Source: Siphonodentalium dalli
Taxonomy: Eukaryota; Mollusca; Scaphopoda; Gadilida; Siphonodentaliidae
Reading direction: 5' to 3'
NCBI GenBank assembly: GCA_032622095.1
Contig: CP136069.1
Coordinates: 204,958,690 to 205,022,689 of the forward strand
Length of the DNA: 64,000 bases
Positions within the stretch are counted from its first letter, which is position 1. Each line of letters starts with the position of its first letter. The notes beneath the pieces were generated by a model. That model made no database searches. It saw only the letters and a program-made list of their open reading frames with translations, and had not been told where the DNA came from. The position numbers and the translations under genes were made by a program. Below are positions 44,401 through 56,437 of the stretch, one piece after another.

Positions 44401-44986
44401 GACTGCCACATTCTAATTTATATATAATTCATTTTGGATGGAGTCTGACTGCCACATTCTAATTTATATATAAATTCATTTTGGATGGAGTCTGACGGCC
44501 ACATTCTAATTTATATATAATTCATTTTGGATGGAGTCTGACGGCCACATTCTAATTTATATATAATTCATTTTGGATGGAGTCTGACTGCCACATTCTA
44601 ATTTATATATAATTCATTTTGGATGGAGTCTGACTGCCACATTCTAATTTATATATAATTCATTTTGGATGGAGTCTGACTGCCACATTCTAATTTATAT
44701 ATAATTCATTTTGGATGGAGTCTGACGGCCACATTCTAATTTATATATAATTCATTTTGGATGGAGTCTGACTGCCACATTCTAATTTATATATAATTCA
44801 TTTTGGACGGAGTCTGACTGCCACATTCTAATTTATATATAATTCATTTTGGACGGAGTCTGACTGCTACATTCTAATTTATATATAATTCATTTTGGAT
44901 GGAGTCTGACTGCCACATTCTAATTTATATATAATTCATTTTGGACGGAGTCTGACTGCTACATTCTAATTTATATATAATTCATT
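41402..44986. repeat. 46-bp satellite, about 78 copies (3.6 kb)
   Basis: The unit is AATTCATTTTGGATGGAGTC, then TGACTGCCACATTCTAATTT and ATATAT, strictly 46 bp, head to tail. Variation is concentrated at three places: GGATGG or GGACGG, GACTGCC or GACGGCC, and GCCACA or GCTACA. Variants cluster: GACGGCC is common at 41.7-42.6 kb, GGACGG with GCTACA at 42.9-44.2 kb. Rare one- to two-base indels occur (GGACGAGTC, GTCCTGAC). No frame stays open and 46 is not a multiple of three, so it is non-coding. Confidence 0.97.
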
Positions 44987-46160
44987 CAAGTGCCGAAAAG
45001 GATAAACATGGCAACCGTTTAGGAAGTCATGAATCAAGCGCTAGCAACTGATGACGCTTCCGGTGTCAATTCTATCTTTCCAAAATGTGGGAGCTCTTTG
45101 TTAAAGTTCAAAATTATCTATTTTGGCTATTCAACTTTACTTTGGTATGTACGTTCCAAATTTTTTCCAAATTTCTGTAAACCGCTCCTGGATCATGCCT
45201 CACAAATCTTATATCATGATGGAACGGGGAAACCTGTATCTGTACAAATTGGGCAACAGAACCTTAAACCACCCCCATATCTTTAATATGCTTTACAGCT
45301 ACGTTCCTTTTCCATCATGATATACACACACCCGTTTATGCACGTATCACGTGAAAAATTATATTTATAGCGACAGAATTATCAGTCATTTTACTATTCT
45401 ATATCCTTTGTTGACTTATAGATAGCCGAGGGTTAGCCCTCGGTTACCAGTCGATCTTCCATACTAGTTTTTTCCTGCTAGTCCGTGAGGTCGGTGTGGT
45501 GCAGTCCACCCAGTTTGTAGATTACTAGGCCTTGACATCACCTTTGCCATTTGGCATAAACCATAAAACACATCTAATTTATTATAACTGATTGATGGCT
45601 GGAACTTGAGTTTCCATCCTCATTATTGGGTAGATTTGTATAATTTGGCTTCCTGTTCTCTGGTAGGGGTCATTATTGGGTAGATTTGTATAATTTGGCT
45701 TCCTGTTCTCTGGTAGGGGTCATTATTGGGTAGATTTGTATAATTTGGCTTCCTGTTCTCTGGTAGGGGTATTATATGTGGTTCTCATGGCATGTTAAGT
45801 ACATCCCGACATATGGTTACATCATACATCAAGCCAGTCCCCACTCTAAACCATCTCCATAGGGCTTTAAAACCCGTATGTCACGGTGCAAACGGTTCAC
45901 CTGTCATGTCTTATTGCATCTGTTAATTAGTTGAGATATAAATGAGGGATTACAATTAGTACGTTCTGTTTGTGATACCTTTCACCTGTGTTCTCTGGGG
46001 GCTGAACATCAGTGAATATGGCTGTGTGCTGCACTCCCACATGCAGATATACAGGCTCTAGCTGTTAATCTCAGACCTAGCTGGTTTTGAGGGGCACCTT
46101 CAAAAATTAAATGCCAGGGATAGAATTTTGTTTCTTAAGTTGTGATTATAGGAAAAAAAA
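44987..46160. other. intergenic DNA with one 50-bp triplication
   Basis: The three perfect tandem copies of the 50-bp unit at 45621-45770 are listed separately. A hairpin (GCCGAGGGTTAGCCCTCGG) lies at about 45424. An inverted pair, 'atatcatgatggaacggg' and 'gttccttttccatcatgata', lies at 45210-45321. The frame at 45029-45286 is not supported as coding. Confidence 0.5.
45621..45770. repeat. 50-bp unit, three identical copies
   Basis: CATTATTGGGTAGATTTGTA and the following 30 bases (ending TGGTAGGGGT) repeat three times without a difference, which implies a very recent event or an assembly effect. Confidence 0.93.
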
Positions 46161-46161
46161 T

Positions 46162-46260
46162 TCAATGCCAGTACACATAGTGACTTTAAATTTAATGCCA
46201 GTACACGTAGTGACTTTAAATTCAATGCCAGTACACATAGTGACTTTAAATTCAATGCCA
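46162..46260. repeat. 30-bp tandem array running into the assembly gap
   Basis: The unit TCAATGCCAGTACACATAGT followed by GACTTTAAAT occurs a little over three times before the N run. The open frames on both strands are translations of this array. The array probably caused the gap, so its true length is unknown. ATGCCAGTACACAT also occurs once in the pseudogene at about 46711. Confidence 0.9.
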
Positions 46261-46360
46261 NNNNNNNNNNNNNNNNNNNNNNNNNNNNNNNNNNNNNNNN
46301 NNNNNNNNNNNNNNNNNNNNNNNNNNNNNNNNNNNNNNNNNNNNNNNNNNNNNNNNNNNN
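46261..46360. other. assembly gap, 100 N
   Basis: Exactly 100 undetermined bases, a conventional placeholder of unknown true length. The 30-bp array stops at its left edge; the right edge continues with G-rich sequence and the start of a pseudogene whose N-terminal part is missing. Confidence 1.
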
Positions 46361-46451
46361 GGCCGTCATCGGGGGCCATTGGGGGTTGAAAATGTCTAGC
46401 AGATATAAGCAATTATGACTACCCGTATGAGAAACATGGTCTTGCACACTT

Positions 46452-49400
46452 TACTTGTTGATGAAGAGAGCATACAGGGATTACTTGGCTGACAACACAG
46501 AAGATGATGAATTAACATTGGATGAATGGTCTTCTAACAAAGCAGCTACCAATCCACAATTCCGTTTCTGGAAAATCACCTTATATTTACAGCTCCTTGT
46601 GTTTTGCTTTGTTCGTTCCTTGCGAACATCTGACTTCAAGATGTATACAGAGAGCATACAAGAACTTAGTATGTGGTTTTTTGCCCTCAACCATACCAAT
46701 TATGCCAGATGGATGCCAGTACACATCCGAGATATGAGAAATCTAGATATCACTCATCCTAAAGTTGCTGCAGAATTTCGAGCAGGCAAATTTACAGTTA
46801 CAAAATCAAGCAACATATTTTCATCAATGGCAATAGACCATGCAAGCACATGAACAAAACAACCGAACGATGAAAGGAGATGGCGGCATAATATGATTGA
46901 CCAACGACATCGATGCTCTAAACTAGTGGGCGATGTGTAGTCCAGAAATTGTGAGGTGCATCTCAGAGTTTGAATGTACATTGACCAGTCAAACGAATCA
47001 GACATATGTCGGTCATCATCATGAGCATGCAAGTTCCCACCAAAGGTCTTTCGCATCAAAAGTCAAAAGTTTGATGAGCACCATTGAATCGTTTGGTAAT
47101 CCATTTGCAGAAGAAAGCAAGGACCTTATTCGGCTACATTCAAGAAATATTATGCCACAAAGTAGTGTTGACTGTTTGCTTAGCTTACCGGATACAGGCA
47201 GGGAACAGTATCTAGACTTCATGAAGAATAGGATACAGACATGTAAAGTTCCTCTATCAAGTCCCATTAAAAGAAACTCTGTCACTATATTTATTCCAAA
47301 AGAAGTTAAAGTACTCACAAAGAAGGAAACCACAATTTCATTACTTAAGAGTGAGTGTTCGCTGTTTGCCAAATTATATATTGCATGTCAAACAAGGGAA
47401 GGAGATCTAGACACATTTTTATGTTTACCCATACCATAGTATGGTAAACATAGTGTCGTTGCCCGGATTGACCACTCGTCGTTCGTCCGTCTGTCTGTCT
47501 GTCCGTAGACACTTTACGAGTAATGCGATAACTCAAACATTTTCTATCCGATCGAAACCAAATTTTGTATATGGGTTTCTCAGCCCAAAATACAGATCGA
47601 GTTCGAATTTGGGTTTGATCCCAGATTTTGTTACAGAGTTATGGCCCTTTTTCAACTTAGAATTCACGCATTCTGCCATAACTCAAACATTTTTTATCTG
47701 ATTGGAACCAAATTTGGTATTTGAGTTTCACAGCCCAAAATACAGATCGAGTTCGAATATGGGTTTGATCCGATTAATTTTAAAGGAGTTATGACCCTTT
47801 TTCGAGAAAAAACATTTTAAAAAAAAAATTGAATTTTTTAGATTTAGCTCCTTGCTAAATTTAGCATATACAAACAGATACAAATATTAAAAAAAATTTG
47901 AACTTTAATAACAATAAAAAAAAAATAATAATAATAAAAAATATTGACACTTTCATTTATTTTAGTTTTATACGATTAATTAGGTGTGATATCCTGTTTT
48001 GAAAATATGAAGATTTTATTGCAATAGTTTCATGTAATATAATGATATCAATAAATTACCATGTGAACATCCAGAGTATATGAGAGGACATTTTATAGAT
48101 GTTGTCATTCCAAGTGAAATCTGTTATGAAATGAGTGATGACATATTATACAGAGCTCTGGTGGTCAAGATAAACAACACTGGTGGCTGGCTGTTTGTTT
48201 ATTCTAACTGTCAAATTGATTTATGGCAGCATAAGACTGTTGTTTATCCTATTCTTGAAATTGCATTACAGGGTGAGATAAGAGCCCCCACTCACCTATA
48301 TAAGACTTAGTGTCTTCTAAATTCCATTAATTTGCTTCAAAAATAATTAACCCTTTCCAAGGTTTCCATAGACACATGCTATAATGTACATGGACTCTTC
48401 TTCATATCTCTTAATATCTGTTGGGTATCTTTGCACACTATTCACTTATATAAATTTTGGTTTTGACTGATTAATTGATTTTTGAAAAATATATTAACCC
48501 TTCAGACATGTGCTTTCAATTTGAAATTAAAATAACAGCTGATGGCCAATATGATTTATCTATGCAATGGGAATCAGGCAGATAAATATACAATGACTAT
48601 TGTAAGTGATGGCTTGTTTTGAAAATCAATATGGTAGATGTTAGTGTTTCCAGGAACCTTATTTTCCCATTTGTTCATATTTTCATGGTTGCTTGAATTT
48701 TAGGGGCCACAGAGCACTTAGAAGATTAACATTGAAGGTTGTGGCTTTTAGTGTCCAAGCTACTTGTAAAACATTGTAATGTGTGAAACCATTTAATTGA
48801 GGGCTAACTTACTTTCTTTTATATGAACGATTTAGTGGTCATAGGGGCAAGCATCCTCATCATATTATGTCTGTATAACATTATATAGATAATACTTTTG
48901 AATTGTATAAACTAAATATATTTTTGAAAACCATGCATACACCCCTGTTATGAAACACTTAATCTTATTTAATACACAGGTCAGATCTGATCTTATATCT
49001 GTCCATGTTTGATAAAGAAATAACTGGGAAGAATGGGGGAAGGGGGGAGGGGGTAATTAAAGTACCATTTAAATATGAGATGGAATCCCCTACATGTATG
49101 TCATTCTAAGCAGTCTGGCTTGTCAACAAATTATAATTTCTCTTTAGAAGTGAATAAATTTTGAATATCTGGCATGTCAAAAGTGTTAAAGATAGGGATT
49201 TATCACTTTTGCTTCCAATGAGTTAACTTAAACTCCTAAACATGTCCTCCGAAATCACTAAACCATTGGATCTCACAGTGAGAGGTCCTTGGGTGAATAG
49301 GGACAGAGTTATGAGATTTAAAACTACTCCTCCCCACCCCAAATACTTTAACCCTTCCTTAAGACAAATTATTTGAGCTTTGGATTTCAAGTTGGGTACT

Positions 49401-50813
49401 GATATATGGATTAATTCCTGTGATCATATCTTTGACAAATTATCAATTATGACTAGTCGCTATCGCCAAGGTATGGGTTAAACATCTGCCGATCGTGATC
49501 GGCCTCTCGTTCAGTCGTGAGAATCAACAATGTCCTCCCTCTATATCAGTTGATGATGGTCTACGACTTGGCAAGAAATCAGATCTTGTCACTTGCTTGG
49601 AACAGATGAGTGAAGCCCGTGACTATGGCAGACCTAAAACAGATATAGTTGTCATTGACGGTGCAGTACTTGTTAACATTTTGCGACCAACATCTGACTG
49701 TGCAACATTCACGGATTATGCCTTGAAAGTAATCCTACCATATGTGAAATTACAGTATGGGTTCACATGCAGAGTAGATATAGTTTGGGATCGATATTTT
49801 GAGAACAGCTTGAAGACACAAACTCGCAAATCACGTTGCAGCAAGCAAAACTCCATGATCAAAGTGAGCGCTCCAGGTAAACTCCCAAACAAGTGGGCCG
49901 ATTTCTTACAATCCACCAGCAACAAAGATCAGTTGTTTCGACTACTCGCCAATCTTTTAGTGTCTTAACATTACTGACTGTGAACTTTTTGTGACACACG
50001 AAGATGGAATTATGTGCAATCCAATACGAGATCCAGGATGTCTTGCTCCATGTAATTACGAAGAAGCAGACACACGAATGATGCTGCACATAAAGGACGC
50101 AGCTTCACGTGGCTATACAAAATGCATGGTCCGAACAGTCAATACCGATGTTGTCATCCTATGTGTTTCAGTGGCACAGTCAATTGGAAATGTAGAAATA
50201 TGGATTGGGTTTGGAACAGGCAAGGACTTCAGGTATATTTCAGTTAATTCTATCATTGACAGCCTAGGTCCAACAAGATCATCTGCCCTCCCTGTATTCC
50301 ATGCCTTCACGGGATGTGACACGGTGTCTCATTTTGCTCACATCGGTAAGAAGACCGCATGGAAGACCTGGGACAGCTTCGATAAAGTAACTCCAGCATT
50401 CTTGTCGCTGGCAAACTCTCCAACTGATGTCCCAAATGAGACAATGAATATAATTGAAAACTTTGTTGTCAAAATGTATGACAAGAACAGTAGCATTATC
50501 TCTGTTAATGAAGAGCGGAAATACCTATTCACAAGGAAAGGGCGTCAGATGACCTCAACTGAAGCCTCGTTAAAGCAACATATTTTGCGAACTGCATTAG
50601 TGGCAGGGTGTTATTGGGGCAACGCAACAACAGCTGTGCAAATAATACCATCTCCAGGTGCCAAACTGGACAGATGAACCACAAGCAAGCGAGGCGTGTA
50701 ATGAACTAATACGGTGCCGATGTCGTAAACTTTGCGGAGACTGTAAATGTTCGAAGGCCGATATGAAGTGCACTGATTTATGCACATGCAGAGGAAATTG
50801 TCACAACATCTGA
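46452..50813 (+). pseudogene. broken copy of a multi-copy invertebrate FHAFTGCDTVS-family protein
   Basis: Five pieces in order belong to one protein. 46452-46837: ends NYARWMPVHIRDM...SSMAID. 46850-47418: HEQNNRTMKGDGG, then CSPEIVRCISEFE to GDLDTF. 49510-49953: FSRENQQCPPS to DQLFRLLANL. 49970-50661: EADTRMMLH, NTDVVIL, FHAFTGCDTVS, KKTAWKTWDSF. 50664-50813: a Cys-rich tail with 10 Cys in 49 residues, many as CxC. Lesions: a 4-bp insertion near 46837, stops at 46894 and 46924, a 2.1-kb insertion at 47419-49509, and frameshifts near 49955 and 50661. From memory of the family, such proteins are abundant in mollusc and cnidarian genomes and their function is unknown. The acidic EADTR and DTDVV blocks recall PIN/XPG-type nucleases, which is inference only. 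Confidence 0.85.
47419..49509. mobile_element. 2.1-kb insertion splitting the pseudogene
   Basis: It interrupts the frame between GDLDTF and SRENQQ. Near its ends are TGTTTACCCATACC (47420) and GGTATGGGTTAAACA (49470), which are inverted and contain a TTAA-like target, so a piggyBac-type boundary is plausible. The first 450 bp are a 'ccgtctgtctgtctgtccg' array with two 'gagttatggcccttttt' monomers. The rest (47880-49460) is AT-rich with several isolated TTAACCCTT starts (48348, 48493, 49349). The open frame 48080-48310 is not recognised. Confidence 0.6.
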
Positions 50814-52157
50814 TTCAACAACTAATTAAGGCGACATTATCTACTTGTAGTGTGTGGTTAACTTAAAGTTTTGGAAACTAACCATAAAACTGAAATACAT
50901 AACATGAGATTTGCATGTTTAAATAGCCTAATGCTGTCCTATAACCCAATAAATTGAATCTTGATCTTAAGAACCATACTTTGAAGAAGCATCCAAAAAT
51001 TGATGCGTCGATTTATGTAATTAGCGACTAAGTCACTCATTGACCTGCCCCCCCCCCCCCCCCCCCCCACCAAAAAAAAGTCCAAAACACATGCCCCACT
51101 ATAAGCTGATAGCGTCGCTTTAATGAAATAGTTTGATCAAACATTCATTTTACAAGTATGTGGTTATCACATTTTGTTTACAAGGAATATATTAATCTAC
51201 TCGATAAGTCTGGATAAGTAGTAACTTATGTTTGATATGGCTCTCATTTGTTCAGTTCTACTGTGTGATCAAGGAACCTAATTCTTGCAATATTGCTATT
51301 AAAGTGATCAAAATGGAACACTGAACATTTTCAGTAAACATTTCATATAGCATATACATTTCATATAGTATATATACCATTAGAATGGAAGAAATATACT
51401 TGAATCCTCATAGTTTGAATAAAAATTATATCTATATGACCATGAAATGCTCTATATGAGTATATAAATTTCTTCTGTTCTGCACAGTGTATATAGTAGT
51501 ACACTATACATCGATTTGAGATAGAGACTGATGAATTTTATGCACGCAGCTCGAATATAGAACTTACGTTATATAATATTGTTACCTCGATTCACAGAAA
51601 TAGAAGATTCTTATTCTGGGAAATAATCACTAAACGCTCTTTATGTGTCATTTACTTCGCTGTTGTTAAATAGACATGTGGTGGTAACAAGAATTATAAC
51701 CATAGAAATCTTGTTCTTATCCAATAAGGCAAACATTGTGACACACGGTAACATTGTGTGTTTAAGATAAGTTAGCTCCCATGTACACTATGAAGTAAGG
51801 ATTTTAAAGATTTTTGTAACCCTATCACCCTGTTGCTATGGTGATTTTGATATCTAATTATTGTCAAGCATTCTTTAGACACAATATATTTGTTCAAATT
51901 GCTTCATTCTAATTAATTAAACATACAAGAACCTTAATAACCCTGTTTTATAGCCCAGGAATATATATTTCCCATTATATCTGGCCGTTGCTAGGGCCGA
52001 AACAGATGCATAGCAACCGTTGCTAAGGGGGGACCTTAGAAGGTTGTCTCCCAATCTTAAAATGATCAGTTTAGTGTCAAGTACCTATGTACCAAATTTC
52101 ATGCTTTTATCAAAAAAAGTGCAATTCTGATATTTTTTTAACCTAATCGCCTGGACT
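50814..52157. other. intergenic DNA, nothing recognised
   Basis: A poly-C run (51049-51068) and AT-rich sequence. No array, palindrome or exon is supported. It ends where copy B begins at TTAAAGGCATTGAG. Confidence 0.45.
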
Positions 52158-52225
52158 ATTAAAGGCATTGAGCTGAATGAATCATTTTGATGCCCGATAC
52201 TGTGTCTCTTTCCCTTAAATCCTGT

Positions 52226-52316
52226 TTATAATGCTCTGTTTATAACGCTCTGTTTATAACGCTCTGTTTATAACGCTCGCTCTGTTTATAACGCTCTGTT
52301 TATAACGCTCTGTTAG
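52226..52316. repeat. 14-bp tandem array expanded in copy B
   Basis: CTCTGTTTATAACG repeats about six times, with one unit altered to 'gctcgctctg'. Copy A (24150-24175) has two. Confidence 0.88.
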
Positions 52317-53077
52317 AAATAAAAGCCTTAAAATCAATCATCTCATCTGGTTCATTCGTGCCTAACAAAGTGGAAGAGTAAACAATAAAGACTAATACAT
52401 TGATAAAACATATTTTTTCCCCAGGGGATGTTTATGTTTGGTGAGTGCCACCGTATTGACTTTTGATATATAGGAATCATACCCTGCTATTTGCCGACCT
52501 ATTCGAGATGGCTTGCTTTCACTCGAACCATGATACGACCCCCACACTCTGTACTAACATTACAGTACCCGTTGGACCACTTTCTTCAATCGTCGCCCAT
52601 CATTGTCATTATATTTGCTTTGATATTGAATTGATCTGCCGCAAACATTTACTCTCAATTATGTGAGCATCGTTGAATGCTCGTGTGCACCTCGTTTAGC
52701 AATTATGTTTTCAATATGCACATCAGCATAAAGTGTTATTGATGTCCTAGTAGGAAGTCGCTTGTCATCGTGGTATTTAGTTAAGACAATTGGATGTTCG
52801 TGTTCACTGTTTACAATCTTTCTATCTGGTGGAGTTTTGTTGTATTTGTATCACTAGCTGGTGTTAAATTCTGAATAGCGTAAGTGTCTCGAATTCCGGT
52901 GTTTGTTCTCCAATTTAGATTGTCATCTGTTCACAGATTTCTTCCTGGTATTATATAAATTGTGTCAGGGACCACCCTAGAGAATTGAAATTTGGAGAAG
53001 TCACTTCTCTTTATTAGATTATTAGGGAGAAATGAACTGTAATCAAGGAGAAGTCATAAAGGCTGAAGTTCAATGTA

Positions 53078-53290
53078 CAGTAATGCTCTATGTAACTGAC
53101 TCCTCAACCACAGCAGAATTATAGGTAACTTTTCAGGATTTAGTCGGAAATATGGCTTGTTGCCATTCATCGGAAAGTTCTCACTGAGAGCTTTCCGATG
53201 AATGGCAACAAGCCATATTTCCGACTAAATCCGGAAAAATTACCCATAATTCTTCTGTGGTTAAGGAGTCGATTATTTAGGGCATTACTG
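53078..53290. mobile_element. Tc1/mariner-type foldback MITE (copy B)
   Basis: Counterpart of 24942-25153 with the same TA flanks, differing at a few bases (for example CAGTAATGCTCTATGTAACT). Confidence 0.85.
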
Positions 53291-54054
53291 TATCTTTACT
53301 GATTATAATGGTGTTCTTACTTGCTACAATAGTTTTATAAATGGGCTCTTGTGTTGCATAATACTTATTGGATTATAGAAGGTTAATGATGGGGTGTAAG
53401 TTGAACTTCATTGATAGTTACTAAATAATAATAAATAATATTTATATAGCATTTTATTCCATATGGCCCAGAACACTTACATTCCTACTAGTACCCTGCC
53501 ATCTATCACACGTGATACACACATACATCTATACACATCATTGGCCTATACACAAGAGCTGATGACAAGATTAATACATAAAAATTGATTAACAACATTT
53601 GAGATAGCTTCCCCATAGTGAGCACAGAATAATTCACTCTTTAGTTTACTCATTCTCCCTGATAACAATCCATTTCTCCCTAATAAGAAACAGGGAGAAG
53701 TGACTTGTTCAAATTTGGAATCTCTAGGCTGGTCTCAATCCATCATAGAGGTTGGAGCAAGTGTTAGTAAACAGATATGACATAATAAATAGGTGTAAAT
53801 ACAGCATTATAATCAGTAAATACACTTCAAATATGCTGTTTTGAAATATGCAAATTGGTATATGAGAGAAAAGTCACTTAACAAAGTATATTTTTAATTG
53901 CTAAAGTAATGCTTCAGGGTAAAGATCTAATTGTTAGTGTCCCCTTAAATTGAGGAAAATATACAAAATAAACAGGGAGAAAATAAAATCTATTTCAAAA
54001 GCAAATTAGGTCTTGTAAAATATAGCCTCAACTTGATGCAAACAAGAAATATGT

Positions 54055-54282
54055 GACATTAAATATGTGAATGCTATGTGTGACTTTAAATTTGTGAACG
54101 ATATCTGTGACTAAATGTGTGAATGCTATGTGTTACTTTAAATGTGTGAATGCTATGTGACTTTTAATGTGTGAACGCTATGTGTTACTTTAAATGTGTG
54201 AATACTATGTGTTACTTTAAATGTGTGAATGCTATGTGTGACTTTAAATGTGTGAAGTGAACGCTATGTGTGACTTTAAACG
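54055..54282. repeat. 27-bp tandem array in copy B
   Basis: Same unit as 26388-26555 but with about eight copies and small indels. Confidence 0.85.
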
Positions 54283-54809
54283 TTATTACCAGTTTAGCTG
54301 AACATTGTCCGTGAGTACATTCCGTCGTTTCGTTCATTTTACAGTCACTAAATCAATACACAAGTCTTTATACCTTTCACCGTAAGGTTCTGACTTCTTT
54401 TAAATGTACCCGCGCCTAACATCATTTTACGTTCTGTTATGTGCTTCTGACTCCTTTTAAATGTACCCGTGCCTGTCATCGTTATGCCGATATTGATATT
54501 CTTTTGAGCGGTCATTGTTTGGTGACAACTTATCGATTCAAATAACCACTAATCACTTGGTGTAATTATTTACACGGCTCTTTGATTATTGTCAGTAAAT
54601 ATTTGGGGGTTTCACACTTGTTTTTGCCTGAAGCTTTCGGGTTCACACTGCCCAGGATAGTGTGCTGGACATTTGCAGAATGATCACTAAATTCACCCTC
54701 TGGCGACCTCATTCTGCTTAGGCCTCGTCTTCTCTGGAAAGATTCTTTATTATCTAATTTCTATAGAAACTTCTTCATATAGATTCTATTTCTTTTTTAG
54801 TTTAGTTTC

Positions 54810-55210
54810 TGATGGGCACCGCACTTGTGAAGCATTAACACTTTCATGACTGCAGCTTCTTGAAATTTTGCGAAAACTCTGTGCCAATTCATTCTCTTAT
54901 ATATAAGAGTCTCCCATAGGGAGCCTTGCATATATAAGAGAATGCATTGGCCTAATAATATTACCTTCACTTTGTAAGCCATTGCATTCTCTTATATATG
55001 CGAGGCTCCCTATGGGAGACTCCCATATATAAGATAATGCACTGATAATTAATGTTGCACCAGCGCAGCTCCTGCCAAGAAAGGGTTAAAGATCCTGTGC
55101 CAGTGCTTTCTCTTATATATGCTCTGCTCCCTATGGGAGACTCAAATATATAAGAGAATGCTTTGGCACAGGGTTTTTGCTAAATTTCAGGAAGCTGCAG
55201 TCATGGTTAA
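54810..55210. mobile_element. F2 MITE complex (copy B)
   Basis: Two or three F2-type pieces overlap: a CTGATGGGCACCGCACTTG start joined to the 1-kb deletion, CACTTTCATGACTGCAGC, then AAGAAAGGGTTAA at 55078-55090, and a final CTGCAGTCATGGTTAA. Four shared-core hairpin halves are visible. More complex than the copy A version. Confidence 0.6.
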
Positions 55211-56307
55211 ACAGGCAATAAGGCTTGGCTGCTCTCATACCTTTTCTAAACGTTTTGAAAGCTCAAATTCAGGCAATTTTGAGGCAAATTGGAGATATTT
55301 TTGGTCAAATTCGGGCAATTGTCGGGAAAATTGAAGGGTATTTCAGGGGGAAAATGTGGCAAATTACTGTATTTTCACATTTCTGTCCAATTCTACATAA
55401 TTAATTTGAATCTATTTTGTTATATTTCTTTGTATATACAAGGTATATTCTACAAAAACTCTTACAGCCATGAATATATCATGTAACAAAATTCGGGCAA
55501 AAAGTCTGAGGCCCCCCCCTTAAATAATCAGGTGCCATACGGCTATGAATAATGATAAAATTATGAAAAATAAATTTTTCTTCCGTGGGGGATTAAGTAA
55601 ACTTCTGTACCCAATGTACTGAAAAATGTACTCAATGACTTAAGGAAGATAATAGACCTTGGTCTGTTCCAATAATGCACGGATGAATGGAGTTTCTTGA
55701 CTGAGCAATCAAACAGATGACATCTATCGGAGAACAAACTCTTGATGGGAAACTGATCAATGCTACCTTATAGAAATTATCGCGGACATCTATTGGATAT
55801 AGGAAACAACGGCGAAACACGATACCCACTCTATGTAATGGGTATGTCCGACTGTGCGTTGATGTAGCTAGCCAGGGTGTTGTTTCGTTGTCGTGGAACC
55901 CCGATTCTGTGATAGTGGAATCTGAAGCTGTGACGTATTGACTCGGGTGGATAATTCGGACATTATGAGAGGCTGTTAAACTATCAGTATTTCCTGTTGT
56001 CTCTTCTGGACATTTTTAAGCTGGAGAATTAAAAGACTTTCTATTTTAGATGTTTTCGGAATTTGTCAACTTTAAAACTTGAAAACAAAATTCATTGCTG
56101 TGACAATTTACTGATAAAAGTCTTAGTATAAGATAGAAAATGTTCAAAAGATGAGGCTGCTGGTGTCTTATTTCCGTGCCTTCGAGGATTAACACGATAA
56201 ATTAATTCTACAAAGGCACTTGTAACTATATATAGTCCACAGCATTGTTTTGGTACCTGGAAGACATTATTTATATGATTATTATCATTAGTTGCTAAAT
56301 GTTCAAA

Positions 56308-56437
56308 CCACCCTGGATAACACGGCAGATAATACCTCAAACCACCCGGATAACACGGCAGATAATACCTCAAACCACCCGGATAACACGGCAGATAATA
56401 CCTCAAACCACCCTGGATAACACGGCAGATAATACCT
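56308..56437. repeat. 33-bp tandem array, four copies (copy B)
   Basis: Unit CCACCCGGATAACACGGCAG then ATAATACCTCAAA. It occupies the same locus as the eight-copy 32-bp array of copy A but has a different unit boundary and content. Confidence 0.9.

Noticed and set aside
45029-45286. 85-residue frame after the satellite
   Set aside because: It overlaps an inverted pair (tgatggaacgg and complement) and shows no domain or splice context.
46111-46447. Open frames across the N run
   Set aside because: They exist only because N is read as an unknown residue; the flanks are tandem repeat on one side and unrelated sequence on the other.
48080-48310. 76-residue frame inside the pseudogene insertion
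   Set aside because: AT-rich, unrecognised and without motif; it could be a remnant of a mobile element but nothing supports a product.
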